From the NCBI GenBank assembly GCA_963759375.1, contig CAVWYY010000003.1:496001-560000 (forward strand): DNA of 64,000 bases. The letters are read 5' to 3'. Position 1 is the stretch's first letter. Every line of letters starts with the position of its first letter. Position numbers and translations under genes: made by a program. The notes under the pieces were generated by a model. That model ran no database searches. It saw only the letters and a program-made list of their open reading frames with translations, and was not told where the DNA came from. This document shows, in pieces, positions 51,780-61,290 of the stretch. Origin of the DNA: DASSUW01 sp963759375 (lineage in GTDB: Bacteria > Actinomycetota > Thermoleophilia > Solirubrobacterales > Solirubrobacteraceae).

Positions 51780-53641
51780 ATGTCGCTGGCCGTCGACAAC
51801 GTCGCGCTCCCGGGCCTCGGGCCGCCGCCGCCCGAGCCGGTCGCGCGTGCGCGCGATCCCGAGGGGGCGCTGAGCGAGCTCTTCGGCTTCGAGTCGTTCC
51901 GGCCGGGGCAGGCGGAGGCGGTCGGCGCTGTAATCGGTCCCCACCCGCCCCGCGACGTGCTCGTGGTGATGCCCACCGGCTCGGGCAAGTCGCTCTGCTA
52001 CCAGCTGCCGGCGCTGATGCGGGCGGACCTGACGCTGGTGGTCTCGCCGCTGGTCTCTCTGATGCAGGACCAGGTGCAGGCGATCGAGCGGGTGGCGCCC
52101 GGCTACGTCGGGCTCGTCAACGCGCAGCAAGATGCCGCGACGAACCGGCGCACGCTGGAGCGCGCCGCCAGGGGTGACCTGCGGTTGCTCTACGTCGCGC
52201 CCGAGCGGTTCTCCTCACCGGGCTTCCTCGAGCGCATCCGGCAGGCGCGGATCGGCCTGTTCGTGGTCGACGAGGCGCACTGCGTGTCCCAGTGGGGGCA
52301 CGACTTCCGGCCCGACTACTTCCGGCTGGCCGACGCGGCGCGCTGGCTCGGCGCGGAGGCGATCGTGGCGTCGACCGCGACGGCCACGCCGCAGGTGGCG
52401 GCGGACATCGTGGCGCGGCTCGGGCTGCGCGACCCCGTGCGGGTCTCGACGGGGTTCGACCGGCCGAACCTCTCGTTCGCCGTCGTGCGATGCGCGAACA
52501 AGCCGGCCGTGCACCGCGGTATCGCCGCCGCGCTGGCCGAGCCGGGCGCGCTGCCCGGCATCGTCTACGCGGGCACGCGCGCCGACAGCGAGCGGCTGGC
52601 GGCGCAACTGGGCTCCGAGCTCGGCGTCGAGGCCATCACCTACCACGCCGGCCTGCCGCGCGACGCCCGCGCCGAGGCGCAGCGGCGCTTCATGGCCGGC
52701 GAGGCGCCGGTCGTGGTCGCCACCAACGCGTTCGGCATGGGGATCGACAAGGCGGACGTGCGGACGGTCTGCCACGAGAGCGTGCCGAGCTCGCTCGAGG
52801 CCTACTACCAGGAGGCCGGCCGCGCGGGGCGCGACGGGCAGCCCGCTCGCTGCCTCGTATTCGCGACGGGCAAGGACAAGGGGCTGCACGTCTTCTTCAT
52901 CGAGCGGTCGACGGTCGAGGACGGTGACATCAAGGCCGTCGCCAGCCGCATCGTCGGGGCCGCGCAGGACGGCCGGTACGCGCTCGAGACCGGGTCGCTC
53001 GGCCGGGACGAGGAGGCGGTGCGCGCGATCGTCGGCCATCTCGCGCAGGCCGGCGTCATCCAGCCGTGGCCGTCGTCGCCGGACGTGCTGAAGGGCCGGA
53101 TCACCGGCGAGTGGGACGGGCGCACGCTCGCGCTGTGCCGCTCGTCCGCGCAGGAGGGGACGCGGGTGCGCTGGCGCCAGTACCGCTCCGTGTGGGCCTG
53201 GGTGGAGGGCGACCGCTGCCGGCGCGAGGGGATCCTCCGCCACTTCGGCGACCGCGCGGAGCCGGCGCCCTCGGGCCCGTGCTGCGATGTCTGCGACCCC
53301 TCGATCGCGCCCGCGCTGCCGGCGCCGCCCGAGCGCCGCGCCGTGCGCCGGCCCGCCCAGCTGGCGCACCGGCCGGCCGCCGAAGGCGAGACCGGCGCGC
53401 TCGACGAGGCGATCCTCGACGTGGTGGCCTCGGCCGAGCCCGAGGTCGGCCGCACGCGCGCGGTCGAGATCCTGCGCGGCGGCCGGTCGAAGGTCGTCCA
53501 GAAGTACTCGTACGACGGGCTGCCGCACTACGGCGCCTGGTCGCACCTCGCCGGCCCCGCGGTGCTCGAGCGGGTCGACGCGCTGATCGAGGCCGGCACC
53601 CTGCGCTCCACCGGAGGGCGGTTCCCGAAGCTGGAGGTGGC

Positions 53642-53645
<4 letters not shown>
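51780..53645 (+). CDS. recQ: RecQ-type ATP-dependent DNA helicase
   Basis: 621 residues. Motif 0 FGFESFRPGQAEAV, Walker A MPTGSGKSLCYQLPA, DEAH box VVDEAHCVSQWGHDFRPDY and ASTATATPQV are followed by motifs V-VI FGMGIDKADVRTV and YYQEAGRAGRDG. The zinc-binding region has CRREGILRHFGD and CCDVCDP. The C-terminal part (DEAILDVVASAEPEVGRTRAVEILRGG) is a shortened RQC/HRDC-like segment. ATG 51780 is nine bases after TATGGT, again suggesting a leaderless mRNA. It overlaps purN by four bases, so this repair helicase is embedded in the purF-purN-purH set. Confidence 0.93.
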
Positions 53646-54240
<595 letters not shown>

Positions 54241-54244
<4 letters not shown>

Positions 54245-55857
54245 GCGCGCAACCACAGGTATCGTCCCGCGCGGATGGGAGGACGGCGATGACCCAGCCG
54301 GGCCAGGTCCGCGTCCGGCGGGCCCTCCTCTCCGTGTCCGACAAGACCGGCATCGCGGAGTTCGCGCGCGGCCTGGCGCAGCTCGGCGTCGAGCTGGTGT
54401 CGACCGGCGGCACCGCGGCCACGCTGCGCGAGGCCGGCCTCGAGGTCCGCGACATCGAGGACTTCACGGGCTTCCCGGAGATCATGGGCGGGCGCGTCAA
54501 GACGCTGCACCCGAAGCTCTACGCCGGCGTGCTCGCGCTGCGCGACGACCCGGCGCACATGGCCGCCGCCGACGAGCACGAGATCGAGTTCGTCGATCTC
54601 GTGTGCGTGAACCTCTATCCGTTCGAGGCCTGGGCGGGCCGCCGCGGCGTCACCGAGCACGAGGTGCTCGAGCACATCGACATCGGCGGGCCGACGATGG
54701 TTCGCGCCGCCGCCAAGAACTTCGCGTTCACCGCGGTCGTCGTGAAGCCGGAGAGCTACGACGCAGTGATGCAGGAGCTGCGGGACAGCGACAACCAGCT
54801 CTCGCTGCCCACGCGCGAGAGCCTGGCGGCCGAGGCGTTCGCCTACACCGCGCGCTACGACACCGCGATCTCCCGCTGGTTCGCCGAGAAGCAGGGCGCG
54901 TTCCCGGAGCTGATGATGTCGGCCTACGAGAAGGTGACCGACCTCTCGTACGGCGAGAACCCGCACCAGCGCGCGGCCTACTACTCGCAGGTCGGCGCGC
55001 GCATGCACGTGCTCTCGCAGGTCCGCCAGCTCAACGGCAAGGAGCTGTCGTTCAACAACGTGCTGGACATCAACTCGGGCCGGCTGCTCGTCGGCGAGTT
55101 CGAGGTCCCGGCCTGCGCGATCATCAAGCACAACAACCCGTGCGGCGCGGCCGTCGGCGGCACGCCGCTCGAGGCCTACCGCCGCGCCTTCGCGTGCGAC
55201 CCCCTGTCGGCGTTCGGCGGCGTGATCTGCCTCAACCGGCCGGTCGATGCCGAGGTCGCCGCGGCGCTGCTCGAGCAGTTCGCCGAGGTCATCCTCGCTC
55301 CGACCTTCACCGGCGACGCGGTCGACGCGCTGGCCTCCAAGGCCAACCTGCGCGTGCTCGAGGACAACGAGCGGCGCCGTACCAACATCTCGGAGTGGGA
55401 CATCAAGCGCGTCATGGGCGGCCTCTTGGTGCAGGACCGCGACATGGACCTCGAGGACCGCTCGGAGATGGAGGTCGTCACCGAGCGCAAGCCGTCCGAG
55501 CACGAGTGGGGCGAGATGTTGTTCGCGTGGAAGGTCTGCAAGCACGTGCGCTCGAACGCGATCGTGCTGTCGCGCGACCTCGCGTCGGTCGGGATCGGGG
55601 CCGGCCAGATGAGCCGGGTCGACTCGGTGCGCCTGGCCATCGACAAGGCGCTCGCGACGGGGACCGACCTCAAGGGCGGCGCCATGGCATCCGACGCGTT
55701 CTTCCCGTTCTCCGACGGCCCGCAGCTGGCGGTCGACGCGGGGATCACCGCGATCATCCAGCCGGGCGGCTCGGTGCGCGACCACGAGGTGGTGGAGGCG
55801 GCCGACGCGGCGGGCATCTCGATGGTGTTCACGCACCGCCGCCACTTCCGCCACTGA
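54241..55857 (+). CDS. purH: Bifunctional AICAR transformylase/IMP cyclohydrolase
   Basis: 538 residues. The N-terminal IMP cyclohydrolase (ALLSVSDKTGIAEFARGL, STGGTAATLREAGL, GGRVKTLHPKLYAG) is followed by the transformylase (DLSYGENPHQRAAYY, IIKHNNPCGAAVG, LLVQDRDMDLED and SDAFFPFSDGPQLAVDAGITAIIQPGGS). It completes the pathway to IMP. MTQPGQVRVRRALLSV (ATG 54289) is an alternative start; 54241 fits the ATGA overlap with purN. The TGA overlaps a CTG that appears to start the next gene. Confidence 0.98.
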
Positions 55858-56900
55858 CCACGCACCTCCACGTTCGAGCGGTCCCGCTGCCCGGCGGCGC
55901 CGAGCCGGTCGACCTGTGGGTCGCCGGCGGGCGGCTGCACGCGTCCCCGGTCGGCGACGCGGTCGAGCTGCCGGGGGCGTTCGTCGCGCCCGGGCTCGTC
56001 GATGCTCACGTGCACCTCACGTTCGAGGCCCGCGAGACGCTCGGCCTGCCGCGGGGGAGCGCCGAGCTGATCGCGGCGCACCTCCAGCAGCATCGCCGCG
56101 CCGGCGTGCTCGCGGTGCGCGACGCCGGCGCGCTGCCGGGCGTTGCGCTGCCCGACGGCGTGATCGGCTGCGGGCCGTTTCTCGCCCCGCCGGACTTCTT
56201 CCTGCCGCACCTGTACGAGGGCACCGCGCCCGAGGACGCGGTGGGCGCCGCGCGCGGGCGCATCCGCTCCGGGCTGGCGTGGGTGAAGGTGATCGGCGAC
56301 TTCCCGGCGGGCGACTTCAACCCGCTCGACCCGCAGGTCGGCTACACGCCGGACCTCGTGCGCGAGATCGCCGATGCCGTCCACGACGAGGGCGGCCGCC
56401 TCGCCATGCACGTCATGGGGCCGTTCGTCCGCGAGGCGGTCGCGCTCGGCGTCGACTCGATCGAGCACGGCAACTGGGCCGACGAGGACACGGTCCGCGA
56501 GATGGCCGCCCGCGGCGTCGCCTGGACGCCGACCCTGACCACCGTGCTGCACCACATCGAGCCGCTCGCCGAGCGCGTCCCGCCGGCGCAGGCGATGCTC
56601 GACCTCGAGCGCCGCGCCCTCCCACTCGCCGCCGAGCTCGGCGTCACGCTGCTCACCGGCACCGACGAGCGCGCCCACGGCAGCACCGCCGCCGAGGCGG
56701 CCGCACTCGTCCGCTACGGCGTGCCCGCGCCGACTGCGGTCGCCGCCGCCACCACCGCCGCGCGCGACTTCCTCGGCCTCCCGGGCCTCGAGCCCGGAGC
56801 GCCCGCCGACCTCGTGACATTCGACCGCGACCCGCGCGAGGACATCACCGCCCTCGCCAGACCCACCGCGATCGTCGCCGCGGGCGCACGCATCGCCTGA
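55854..56900 (+). CDS. Amidohydrolase (imidazolonepropionase-like), apparently starting at CTG
   Basis: 348 residues of the metal-dependent amidohydrolase fold. The HxH motif is in LVDAHVHLTFEA. VKVIGDFP, the metal His pair in LAMHVMGP and SIEHGN, and the Asp in LLTGTDERAHGS follow, with a final beta-sandwich (GAPADLVTFDRDP). Closest in pattern to imidazolonepropionase-like/prolidase-type members of unknown substrate. The only in-frame start that keeps HxH is CTG 55854, which overlaps the purH TGA as CTGA, the same geometry as the GTGA, TTGA and ATGA junctions elsewhere in the window. The first in-frame GTG lies inside DAHVHL. Confidence 0.85.
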   Translation: MTTHLHVRAVPLPGGAEPVDLWVAGGRLHASPVGDAVELPGAFVAPGLVDAHVHLTFEARETLGLPRGSAELIAAHLQQHRRAGVLAVRDAGALPGVALPDGVIGCGPFLAPPDFFLPHLYEGTAPEDAVGAARGRIRSGLAWVKVIGDFPAGDFNPLDPQVGYTPDLVREIADAVHDEGGRLAMHVMGPFVREAVALGVDSIEHGNWADEDTVREMAARGVAWTPTLTTVLHHIEPLAERVPPAQAMLDLERRALPLAAELGVTLLTGTDERAHGSTAAEAAALVRYGVPAPTAVAAATTAARDFLGLPGLEPGAPADLVTFDRDPREDITALARPTAIVAAGARIA

Positions 56901-56979
56901 CGCGCCACGACGTTGTCGTCCCCGGTGGCAGCGCGCCATCTGCCCCGTCCGTCGCCGCTCCGCCGCTAGCGTCACCGCC

Positions 56980-57348
56980 ATGGACGACCGCTCCGCAGCG
57001 CTCACGCTCGCCCTCGGCCGCGCCGCTCTCGGGGCGGTCCTGCTCGCCACCCCGGTCCGGATCAACACGGGCTGGGTCGGGCCCGACGCGGCGCGCCCGG
57101 GCGCCCGCGTGCTCGGCCGGGCGGTCGGCGCCCGCGATCTCGCGCTCGGCCTCGGCGCCGCCGTCGCGCTCCGGCAGGGCCTGCCGGCGCGGCCGTGGCT
57201 GCTGGCCGGACTCATCGCCGACCTCGGCGATCTCGGCTCGACGATCGGCGAGCGGTCATCGATGCCGCGCAACGGCCTCATCGGCGTCGGCGCTCTGGCG
57301 GGCGGCTCCGCGCTGATCGGCGGCTGGCTGGCTCAGCGCGTGCCGTAG
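56980..57348 (+). CDS. Small membrane protein, DUF4267-like
   Basis: 122 residues with about four hydrophobic segments: ALTLALGRAALGAVLLATP, GARDLALGLGAAVAL, WLLAGLIADLGDLGSTIG and GLIGVGALAGGSALIGGWL. The LGRxxxGxxLLxxP, GxRDLxLGL and DxxD pattern resembles DUF4267 membrane proteins. Function is unknown. ATG 56980 is seven bases after TAGCGT, suggesting leaderless transcription. The 3' end overlaps the convergent TetR gene by 16 bases. Confidence 0.6.
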   Translation: MDDRSAALTLALGRAALGAVLLATPVRINTGWVGPDAARPGARVLGRAVGARDLALGLGAAVALRQGLPARPWLLAGLIADLGDLGSTIGERSSMPRNGLIGVGALAGGSALIGGWLAQRVP

Positions 57349-57959
57349 AGCACGCGCGTCCAGATCGTCGCCAGCGTGTCGGCCACGATCCTGGCCGGCG
57401 TCACCGGCTCGCGGCCCAGGCTCAGCGTGAGGTAGCGCTCCATCATCCACACGAGCGCCTTCGCGGTCTCGTGTGCATCCTGGGGCAGCACCCGCCCGGC
57501 GGCGACCTCGTCCTCGATGTGCCGCGCCGTCGCGTCGATGAAGCTGTCCACGAGCGCGGTGTACGCCTGCTCGGCTCCGCAGTCGTCGGCCGCCGCGTCC
57601 GCCAGCGCGCGCATGACCGTGCCGTGCTGCACGTACACGGCGACGATCCCGTCGAGCGCCTCGCGCGCGAGCGCCGGCCCCTCGCCGGTCCCGCGCAGCC
57701 AGCGGTCGGACATCGTGAACAGCTCCGAGCCGAGATGCTCGACCACCTTGAGCACAAGCTGGTGCCGATCGGTGAAGTACACGTAGAACGACGGCCGCGA
57801 CAGCCCGGTCCGCCGCATCACCTCGTCCACGGTCAGCTCGCGGAACGGCCGCTCCCGCAGCAGCGACTCGGCTGCCGAGATGATCTCGCGCTCCGCAACT
57901 TCGGGCGTCCGCCTGCGCCGCCGTGCGGAGACCTGCCGACCCTCATCCTCAGGGTGCAC
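57333..57959 (-). CDS. TetR-family transcriptional regulator
   Basis: 208 residues. The N-terminal helix-turn-helix (IISAAESLLRERPFRELTVD, EVMRRTGLSRPSFYVYFTDRHQL) is the TetR signature. The C-terminal ligand/dimer domain (about 75-205) includes HGTVMRALADAAADDCGAEQ, like EthR/KstR-type regulators. GTG 57959 is six bases after TACTCT on the minus strand, suggesting leaderless expression. Its target is not evident; the adjacent small membrane gene is convergent. Confidence 0.9.
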   Translation of the reverse strand: MHPEDEGRQVSARRRRRTPEVAEREIISAAESLLRERPFRELTVDEVMRRTGLSRPSFYVYFTDRHQLVLKVVEHLGSELFTMSDRWLRGTGEGPALAREALDGIVAVYVQHGTVMRALADAAADDCGAEQAYTALVDSFIDATARHIEDEVAAGRVLPQDAHETAKALVWMMERYLTLSLGREPVTPARIVADTLATIWTRVLYGTR

Positions 57960-57994
57960 GCGCTCAGAGTAGCCCGGCGAATTACCATGTCCCA

Positions 57995-58067
57995 GCCCTC
58001 GTAGCTCAGCGGTTAGAGCGGCGGACTTTTACTCCGCGCGACGCAGGTTCGATTCCTGCCGGGGGCA
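57995..58067 (+). tRNA. tRNA-Lys (UUU)
   Basis: A complete cloverleaf. The acceptor GCCCTCG pairs with CGGGGGC, the D arm is TAGCTCAGCGGTTAGAGC, and the anticodon stem GCGGA/TCCGC carries loop CTTTTAC (anticodon TTT). The T arm contains GGTTCGATTCC, and the discriminator is A58067. CCA is not encoded. A small gene starts only four bases after the tRNA end. Confidence 0.95.
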
Positions 58068-58071
58068 TTTC

Positions 58072-58239
58072 ATGGCCGAGACCATCTGGAGCGTCATCGC
58101 GGTCGTCGGCGGCTTGGGCATGGTCGTCGTGATCCTCTACTTCCTCGTGACCGGTCACAACGACCGCAACGAGGAGGAAGAGGCCCGCCGTTATTTCGAC
58201 GAGCACGGCCACTGGCCGGACGAAGCGCCCGGCGCCTAG
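58072..58239 (+). CDS. 55-residue single-pass membrane micropeptide downstream of tRNA-Lys
   Basis: ATG 58072 opens a 55-residue frame: a hydrophobic helix (WSVIAVVGGLGMVVVILYFLV), a charged EEEEARR stretch and the ending YFDEHGHWPDEAPGA. The last motif, (R/Y)FDEHGxWPDE, looks conserved among small actinobacterial proteins. The ATG lies four bases after the tRNA-Lys, and tRNA-Glu begins 12 bases after the stop. It is most likely co-transcribed with both tRNAs, and 3' processing of tRNA-Lys would release an mRNA with a four-base leader. Function is unknown. Confidence 0.7.
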   Translation: MAETIWSVIAVVGGLGMVVVILYFLVTGHNDRNEEEEARRYFDEHGHWPDEAPGA

Positions 58240-58251
58240 ACTGGTCCTCCC

Positions 58252-58323
58252 GCCCCCATGGTGTAGCGGTTAGCACGCAGCCCTTTCACGGCTGTAGCGG
58301 GGGTTCGATTCCCCCTGGGGGTA
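58252..58323 (+). tRNA. tRNA-Glu (UUC)
   Basis: The acceptor GCCCCCA pairs with TGGGGGT, which leaves a G1-U72 wobble pair. The anticodon stem CAGCC/GGCTG holds loop CTTTCAC (anticodon TTC). The T arm has GGTTCGATTCC, and the discriminator is A58323. CCA is not encoded. It ends one base before the stop of the convergent SDR gene. Confidence 0.95.
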
Positions 58324-58324
58324 C

Positions 58325-59071
58325 CTACACGGAGCGGGTGAGCGCGCCGTCCACCAGCAGCGACGTGCCGTTGATGAACGACGCGGGGGCGGAGCACAGG
58401 AACACGGCGGCGGCGGCGAGCTCTTCGACCGTGCCGAGGCGACCGGTCGGCTCGTCCTTGGCGCCTGCCTCGGCCGCCTCGCGCGACCCGGCGTTCTCGT
58501 AGATGCGGTCGGTCGCGATCCGGCCCGGGTGGACGTGGTTGAACGTCACGCCGTCGGCTGCGGCCTGACGGGCGAGCACCTTGAAGGCCGCGACGAGCCC
58601 CGGGCGGTGGGCGTTGGAGAGCTGGAGGGAGTCGATCGGCTCGCCGACGGCCATCGAGCCGATCGCGACGACGCGGCCGAACCCGCGGGAGCGCATCCCG
58701 GGCAGCAGGCGCTCGATGAACGCCATCGGCGAGAGCACGAGCGAGCAGTGCGCGGCCTCCCACTGCTCGCGGGTGAAGCCGAGCGGGTCGGGCCCGCCGG
58801 GCGGGCCGCCCGTGTTGGCGACGTAGACGTCGATCGGCCCGAGGTCGGCCTCGACCTGCGCGATCAGCCCGTCCACGGCGTAGAGGTCGCCGGAGTCGAA
58901 CGCGTAGCCGCGCGCGCCGATCTCCGACGCCGTGGCCGAGATCCGCTCGGACGATCGTGACGCGATCGCGACCCGCGCACCCTCCGCGACGAGGCCGGCG
59001 GCGATGCCGCGGCCGATGCCCTTGGATGCGCCGGTGACGAGCGCGACCCGGCCGTCGAGACCGAGGTCCAT
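58325..59071 (-). CDS. Short-chain dehydrogenase/reductase with altered active site
   Basis: 248 residues. The cofactor loop is VTGASKGIGRGIAAGL, and VANTGGPPGG stands in place of NNAG. The catalytic Ser lies in AIGSMAV. The usual YxxxK is replaced by SNAHRPGLVAAFK, so the Tyr is missing while the Lys is kept, as in a known SDR subgroup with SNxxR. HVHPGRIATDRI and the C-terminal INGTSLLVDGA are typical. Catalysis by this variant is uncertain. The ATG overlaps the stop of the upstream membrane protein (ATGA). Confidence 0.85.
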   Translation of the reverse strand: MDLGLDGRVALVTGASKGIGRGIAAGLVAEGARVAIASRSSERISATASEIGARGYAFDSGDLYAVDGLIAQVEADLGPIDVYVANTGGPPGGPDPLGFTREQWEAAHCSLVLSPMAFIERLLPGMRSRGFGRVVAIGSMAVGEPIDSLQLSNAHRPGLVAAFKVLARQAAADGVTFNHVHPGRIATDRIYENAGSREAAEAGAKDEPTGRLGTVEELAAAAVFLCSAPASFINGTSLLVDGALTRSV

Positions 59072-59415
59072 CAGGCCGTCACCGGAATCCCCGGTCGCGC
59101 CGCGAGCCATCCGCACCACGCGCCGAACGCGGCCAGGCCGAGCGGCGCGCCGAGCCAGTGCACGCCCACGAACACGCCCGGCAGCATCAGAAGCCCGGAC
59201 AGCGCCGCCCCGACGAGCACGAGGCCGAGCGGCAGCCGCAGCCACACACCCGCCGCCAGAGCGCAGACGGCCCAGGCGCCCGGGCCGGCGAGCCAGCCCC
59301 AGTCCTCGAAGAACGATCGCGGGAGCGCAAGCCCCAGCGCCACCGCGACGGCGGCGACCAGGAGCGCTTGCAGCAGCGCCGCGCGCCAGGCGACCGAGCG
59401 ATCCATCGGGCGCAT
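59071..59415 (-). CDS. Small membrane protein
   Basis: 114 residues with about four helices (AALLQALLVAAVAVALGLALP, WAVCALAAGVWL, LGLVLVGAALSGLLMLPGVFVGV and APLGLAAFGAWCGWLA). No family can be named with certainty. ATG 59406 (MDRSVAWR) is an alternative start three codons in. The stop overlaps the SDR ATG by four bases, so the two are co-expressed. It is divergent from the CocE-type hydrolase. Confidence 0.6.
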   Translation of the reverse strand: MRPMDRSVAWRAALLQALLVAAVAVALGLALPRSFFEDWGWLAGPGAWAVCALAAGVWLRLPLGLVLVGAALSGLLMLPGVFVGVHWLGAPLGLAAFGAWCGWLAARPGIPVTA

Positions 59416-59441
59416 GATGGCAGTCGCTACCTTGTCGAGCA

Positions 59442-61220
59442 GTGCTGCGCCAGGGGTGGGGTCCGATGTTGGTCGTCGTCGTGCTGCTCGCGGCTGCGAC
59501 GCCCGCCGCCGCGCAGACGCCGCCGCCGTGGCTGAAGCTCGAGGACGGCGTGACGAAGGCGCAGTTCTCGCTCGACAAGGCGATCGAGGAGACCGTGTTC
59601 GTCGAGACGCCGCTCGACACCGACGGCGACGGACGGCGCGACCGCGTCCGCATCCGGATCAGCCGGCCGGGGGAGACCGCGTCGCGGGGCATCGACGTCC
59701 CGGTGGTCTTCGAACAGAGCCCGTACCGCGGTGATGTCGGCAACCCGCCGAACCATCCCGTGGACGTCAAGCAGTTGCCGCAGGGCGGGCACGGCCCGCG
59801 CGCGGCGCTCCCGGGCTCGCTCGACGACTACTACGTGCCGCGCGGCTACGCGGTCGTGCTGGGCGAGAGCATCGGCACGTTCCACTCCGACGGCTGCCCG
59901 GACGTCGGCGGCCCGGCCGAGACGCTCGGCACGAAGGCGGTCATCGACTGGCTCAACGGCCGCGCGCCAGGGTTCGACGCCGCCGGGCAGCCGGTCACGG
60001 CCGACTGGACGACCGGCGACGTCGGCATGACCGGCGTCTCGTACAACGGCACGCTGGCCAACCAGGTCGCGACCACCGGCGTCGAGGGCCTGCGGACGAT
60101 CATCCCGGTCTCGGCGATCTCCAGCTGGTACGACTACTACCGCGCCAACGGCCTCGTCGTCGCACCGCACTCCGAGGCGTCCGGCACGGGGACCAACGCG
60201 TACCTCGGCGAGGACACCGACGTGCTCGGCGACTTCATCGGCGGCCCGCGCATGTTCGACCGCTGCGCGGCCACACGCCGGTTCCTGATCGACAACCAGG
60301 ATCGCGTGACCGGTGACTGGAGCCCCTTCTGGCGGGCGCGCGACTACCTGCACCGCACGGGCGGCATCCGCGCGAGCGTGTTCGCGGTCCACGGCCTGAA
60401 CGACTTCAACGTCCGCACCAAGGCGTTCGCCGCCTGGTGGCAGCGGCTCACGGTCCCCCGCAAGCTGTGGCTGCACAACGGCGGCCACGGCGGGCCCGGC
60501 GGCCCGGACTACAAGCGCGCCGAGAACCGCTGGTTCGACCGCTGGCTGTTCGGCGTCCGCAACGGCATCGTGAACGAGCCCCGGGTCCACATCCAGCGCG
60601 AGGACGACACCTATCGCGACGAGGCCGACTGGCCCCCGCCCGGCACGCGCACCACGACGCTGCGGCTGGCGACGACCACCGCCACGGCGCCCGGGACCCT
60701 GACGACCGGTCGCGGCCGCGGGCCCGACCAGTCGTTCGTGGACCGCGGGCGCGACCGCGACACCGACGACGAACTGATCACCAGCCCCGACGCCGCCGAC
60801 CCGAACCGCCTCGTCTACCGCACGGCGCCGCTCGCCCGGGCCACGCGGCTCAGCGGGACCCCGCGGGTCACCCTGCGGATGTCGATCGACAACCGCGACG
60901 CCGCGAACCTCACCGCGGTGCTCGTCGACTACGGCCCGGCCACCGAGATGGTCACCCGTGGCTGGCTCGACCCGCAGAATCGCAAGGGGATCGCGCGCAG
61001 CGTCCCGATCCGCCGCGGCCGCGAGTACCGCTTCCGCTGGGACCTGCAGCCCGACGACCACGTCTTCGCTGCCGGCCACCGCATCGGCCTCGTCGTGGTC
61101 TCGACCGACCACGACTACACGCTCCGCCCGCGGCCGGGCACGCGCCTCACGCTCGACCCGGGCGCCAGCCGCCTTCGCCTGCCGATCGTGCGCTCTACGA
61201 TCAGCGTGACGGGCGGTTAG
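59442..61220 (+). CDS. Secreted CocE/NonD-family hydrolase (X-Pro dipeptidyl-peptidase-like)
   Basis: 592 residues. A signal peptide (GPMLVVVVLLAAATPAAAQ) precedes an S15-type alpha/beta-hydrolase domain. The nucleophile Ser is in GMTGVSYNGTLA, the acid in VHGLNDFNV and the His in LHNGGHGGP. The C-terminal domain (about 400-590) is the jelly-roll domain of this family. Substrates range from X-Pro peptides to ester drugs such as cocaine. GTG 59442 is eight bases after TACCTT; ATG 59466 is an alternative start. The last three codons and the TAG stop lie inside the tRNA-Val gene. Confidence 0.9.
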   Translation: MLRQGWGPMLVVVVLLAAATPAAAQTPPPWLKLEDGVTKAQFSLDKAIEETVFVETPLDTDGDGRRDRVRIRISRPGETASRGIDVPVVFEQSPYRGDVGNPPNHPVDVKQLPQGGHGPRAALPGSLDDYYVPRGYAVVLGESIGTFHSDGCPDVGGPAETLGTKAVIDWLNGRAPGFDAAGQPVTADWTTGDVGMTGVSYNGTLANQVATTGVEGLRTIIPVSAISSWYDYYRANGLVVAPHSEASGTGTNAYLGEDTDVLGDFIGGPRMFDRCAATRRFLIDNQDRVTGDWSPFWRARDYLHRTGGIRASVFAVHGLNDFNVRTKAFAAWWQRLTVPRKLWLHNGGHGGPGGPDYKRAENRWFDRWLFGVRNGIVNEPRVHIQREDDTYRDEADWPPPGTRTTTLRLATTTATAPGTLTTGRGRGPDQSFVDRGRDRDTDDELITSPDAADPNRLVYRTAPLARATRLSGTPRVTLRMSIDNRDAANLTAVLVDYGPATEMVTRGWLDPQNRKGIARSVPIRRGREYRFRWDLQPDDHVFAAGHRIGLVVVSTDHDYTLRPRPGTRLTLDPGASRLRLPIVRSTISVTGG

Positions 61221-61284
61221 CTCAGCTGGTCAGAGCGCGTGCCTTACAAGCACGAGGTCCGCGGTTCGAGCCCGCGACCGCCCA
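61211..61284 (+). tRNA. tRNA-Val (UAC), 5' end inside the hydrolase gene
   Basis: The acceptor GGGCGGT pairs with ACCGCCC. The D arm is TAGCTCAGCTGGTCAGAGC, and the anticodon stem CGTGC/GCACG holds loop CTTACAA (anticodon TAC). The T arm has GGTTCGAGCCC, and the discriminator is A61284. Its first ten bases are also the end of the CocE-type coding region, including the TAG stop at 61218-61220. Confidence 0.95.
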
Positions 61285-61290
61285 CTCGCG

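Noticed and set aside
61211..61284. tRNA-Val as an integration site for a mobile island carrying the oxidase and regulator
   Set aside because: No integrase, no repeated tRNA 3' end and no composition change were seen downstream.
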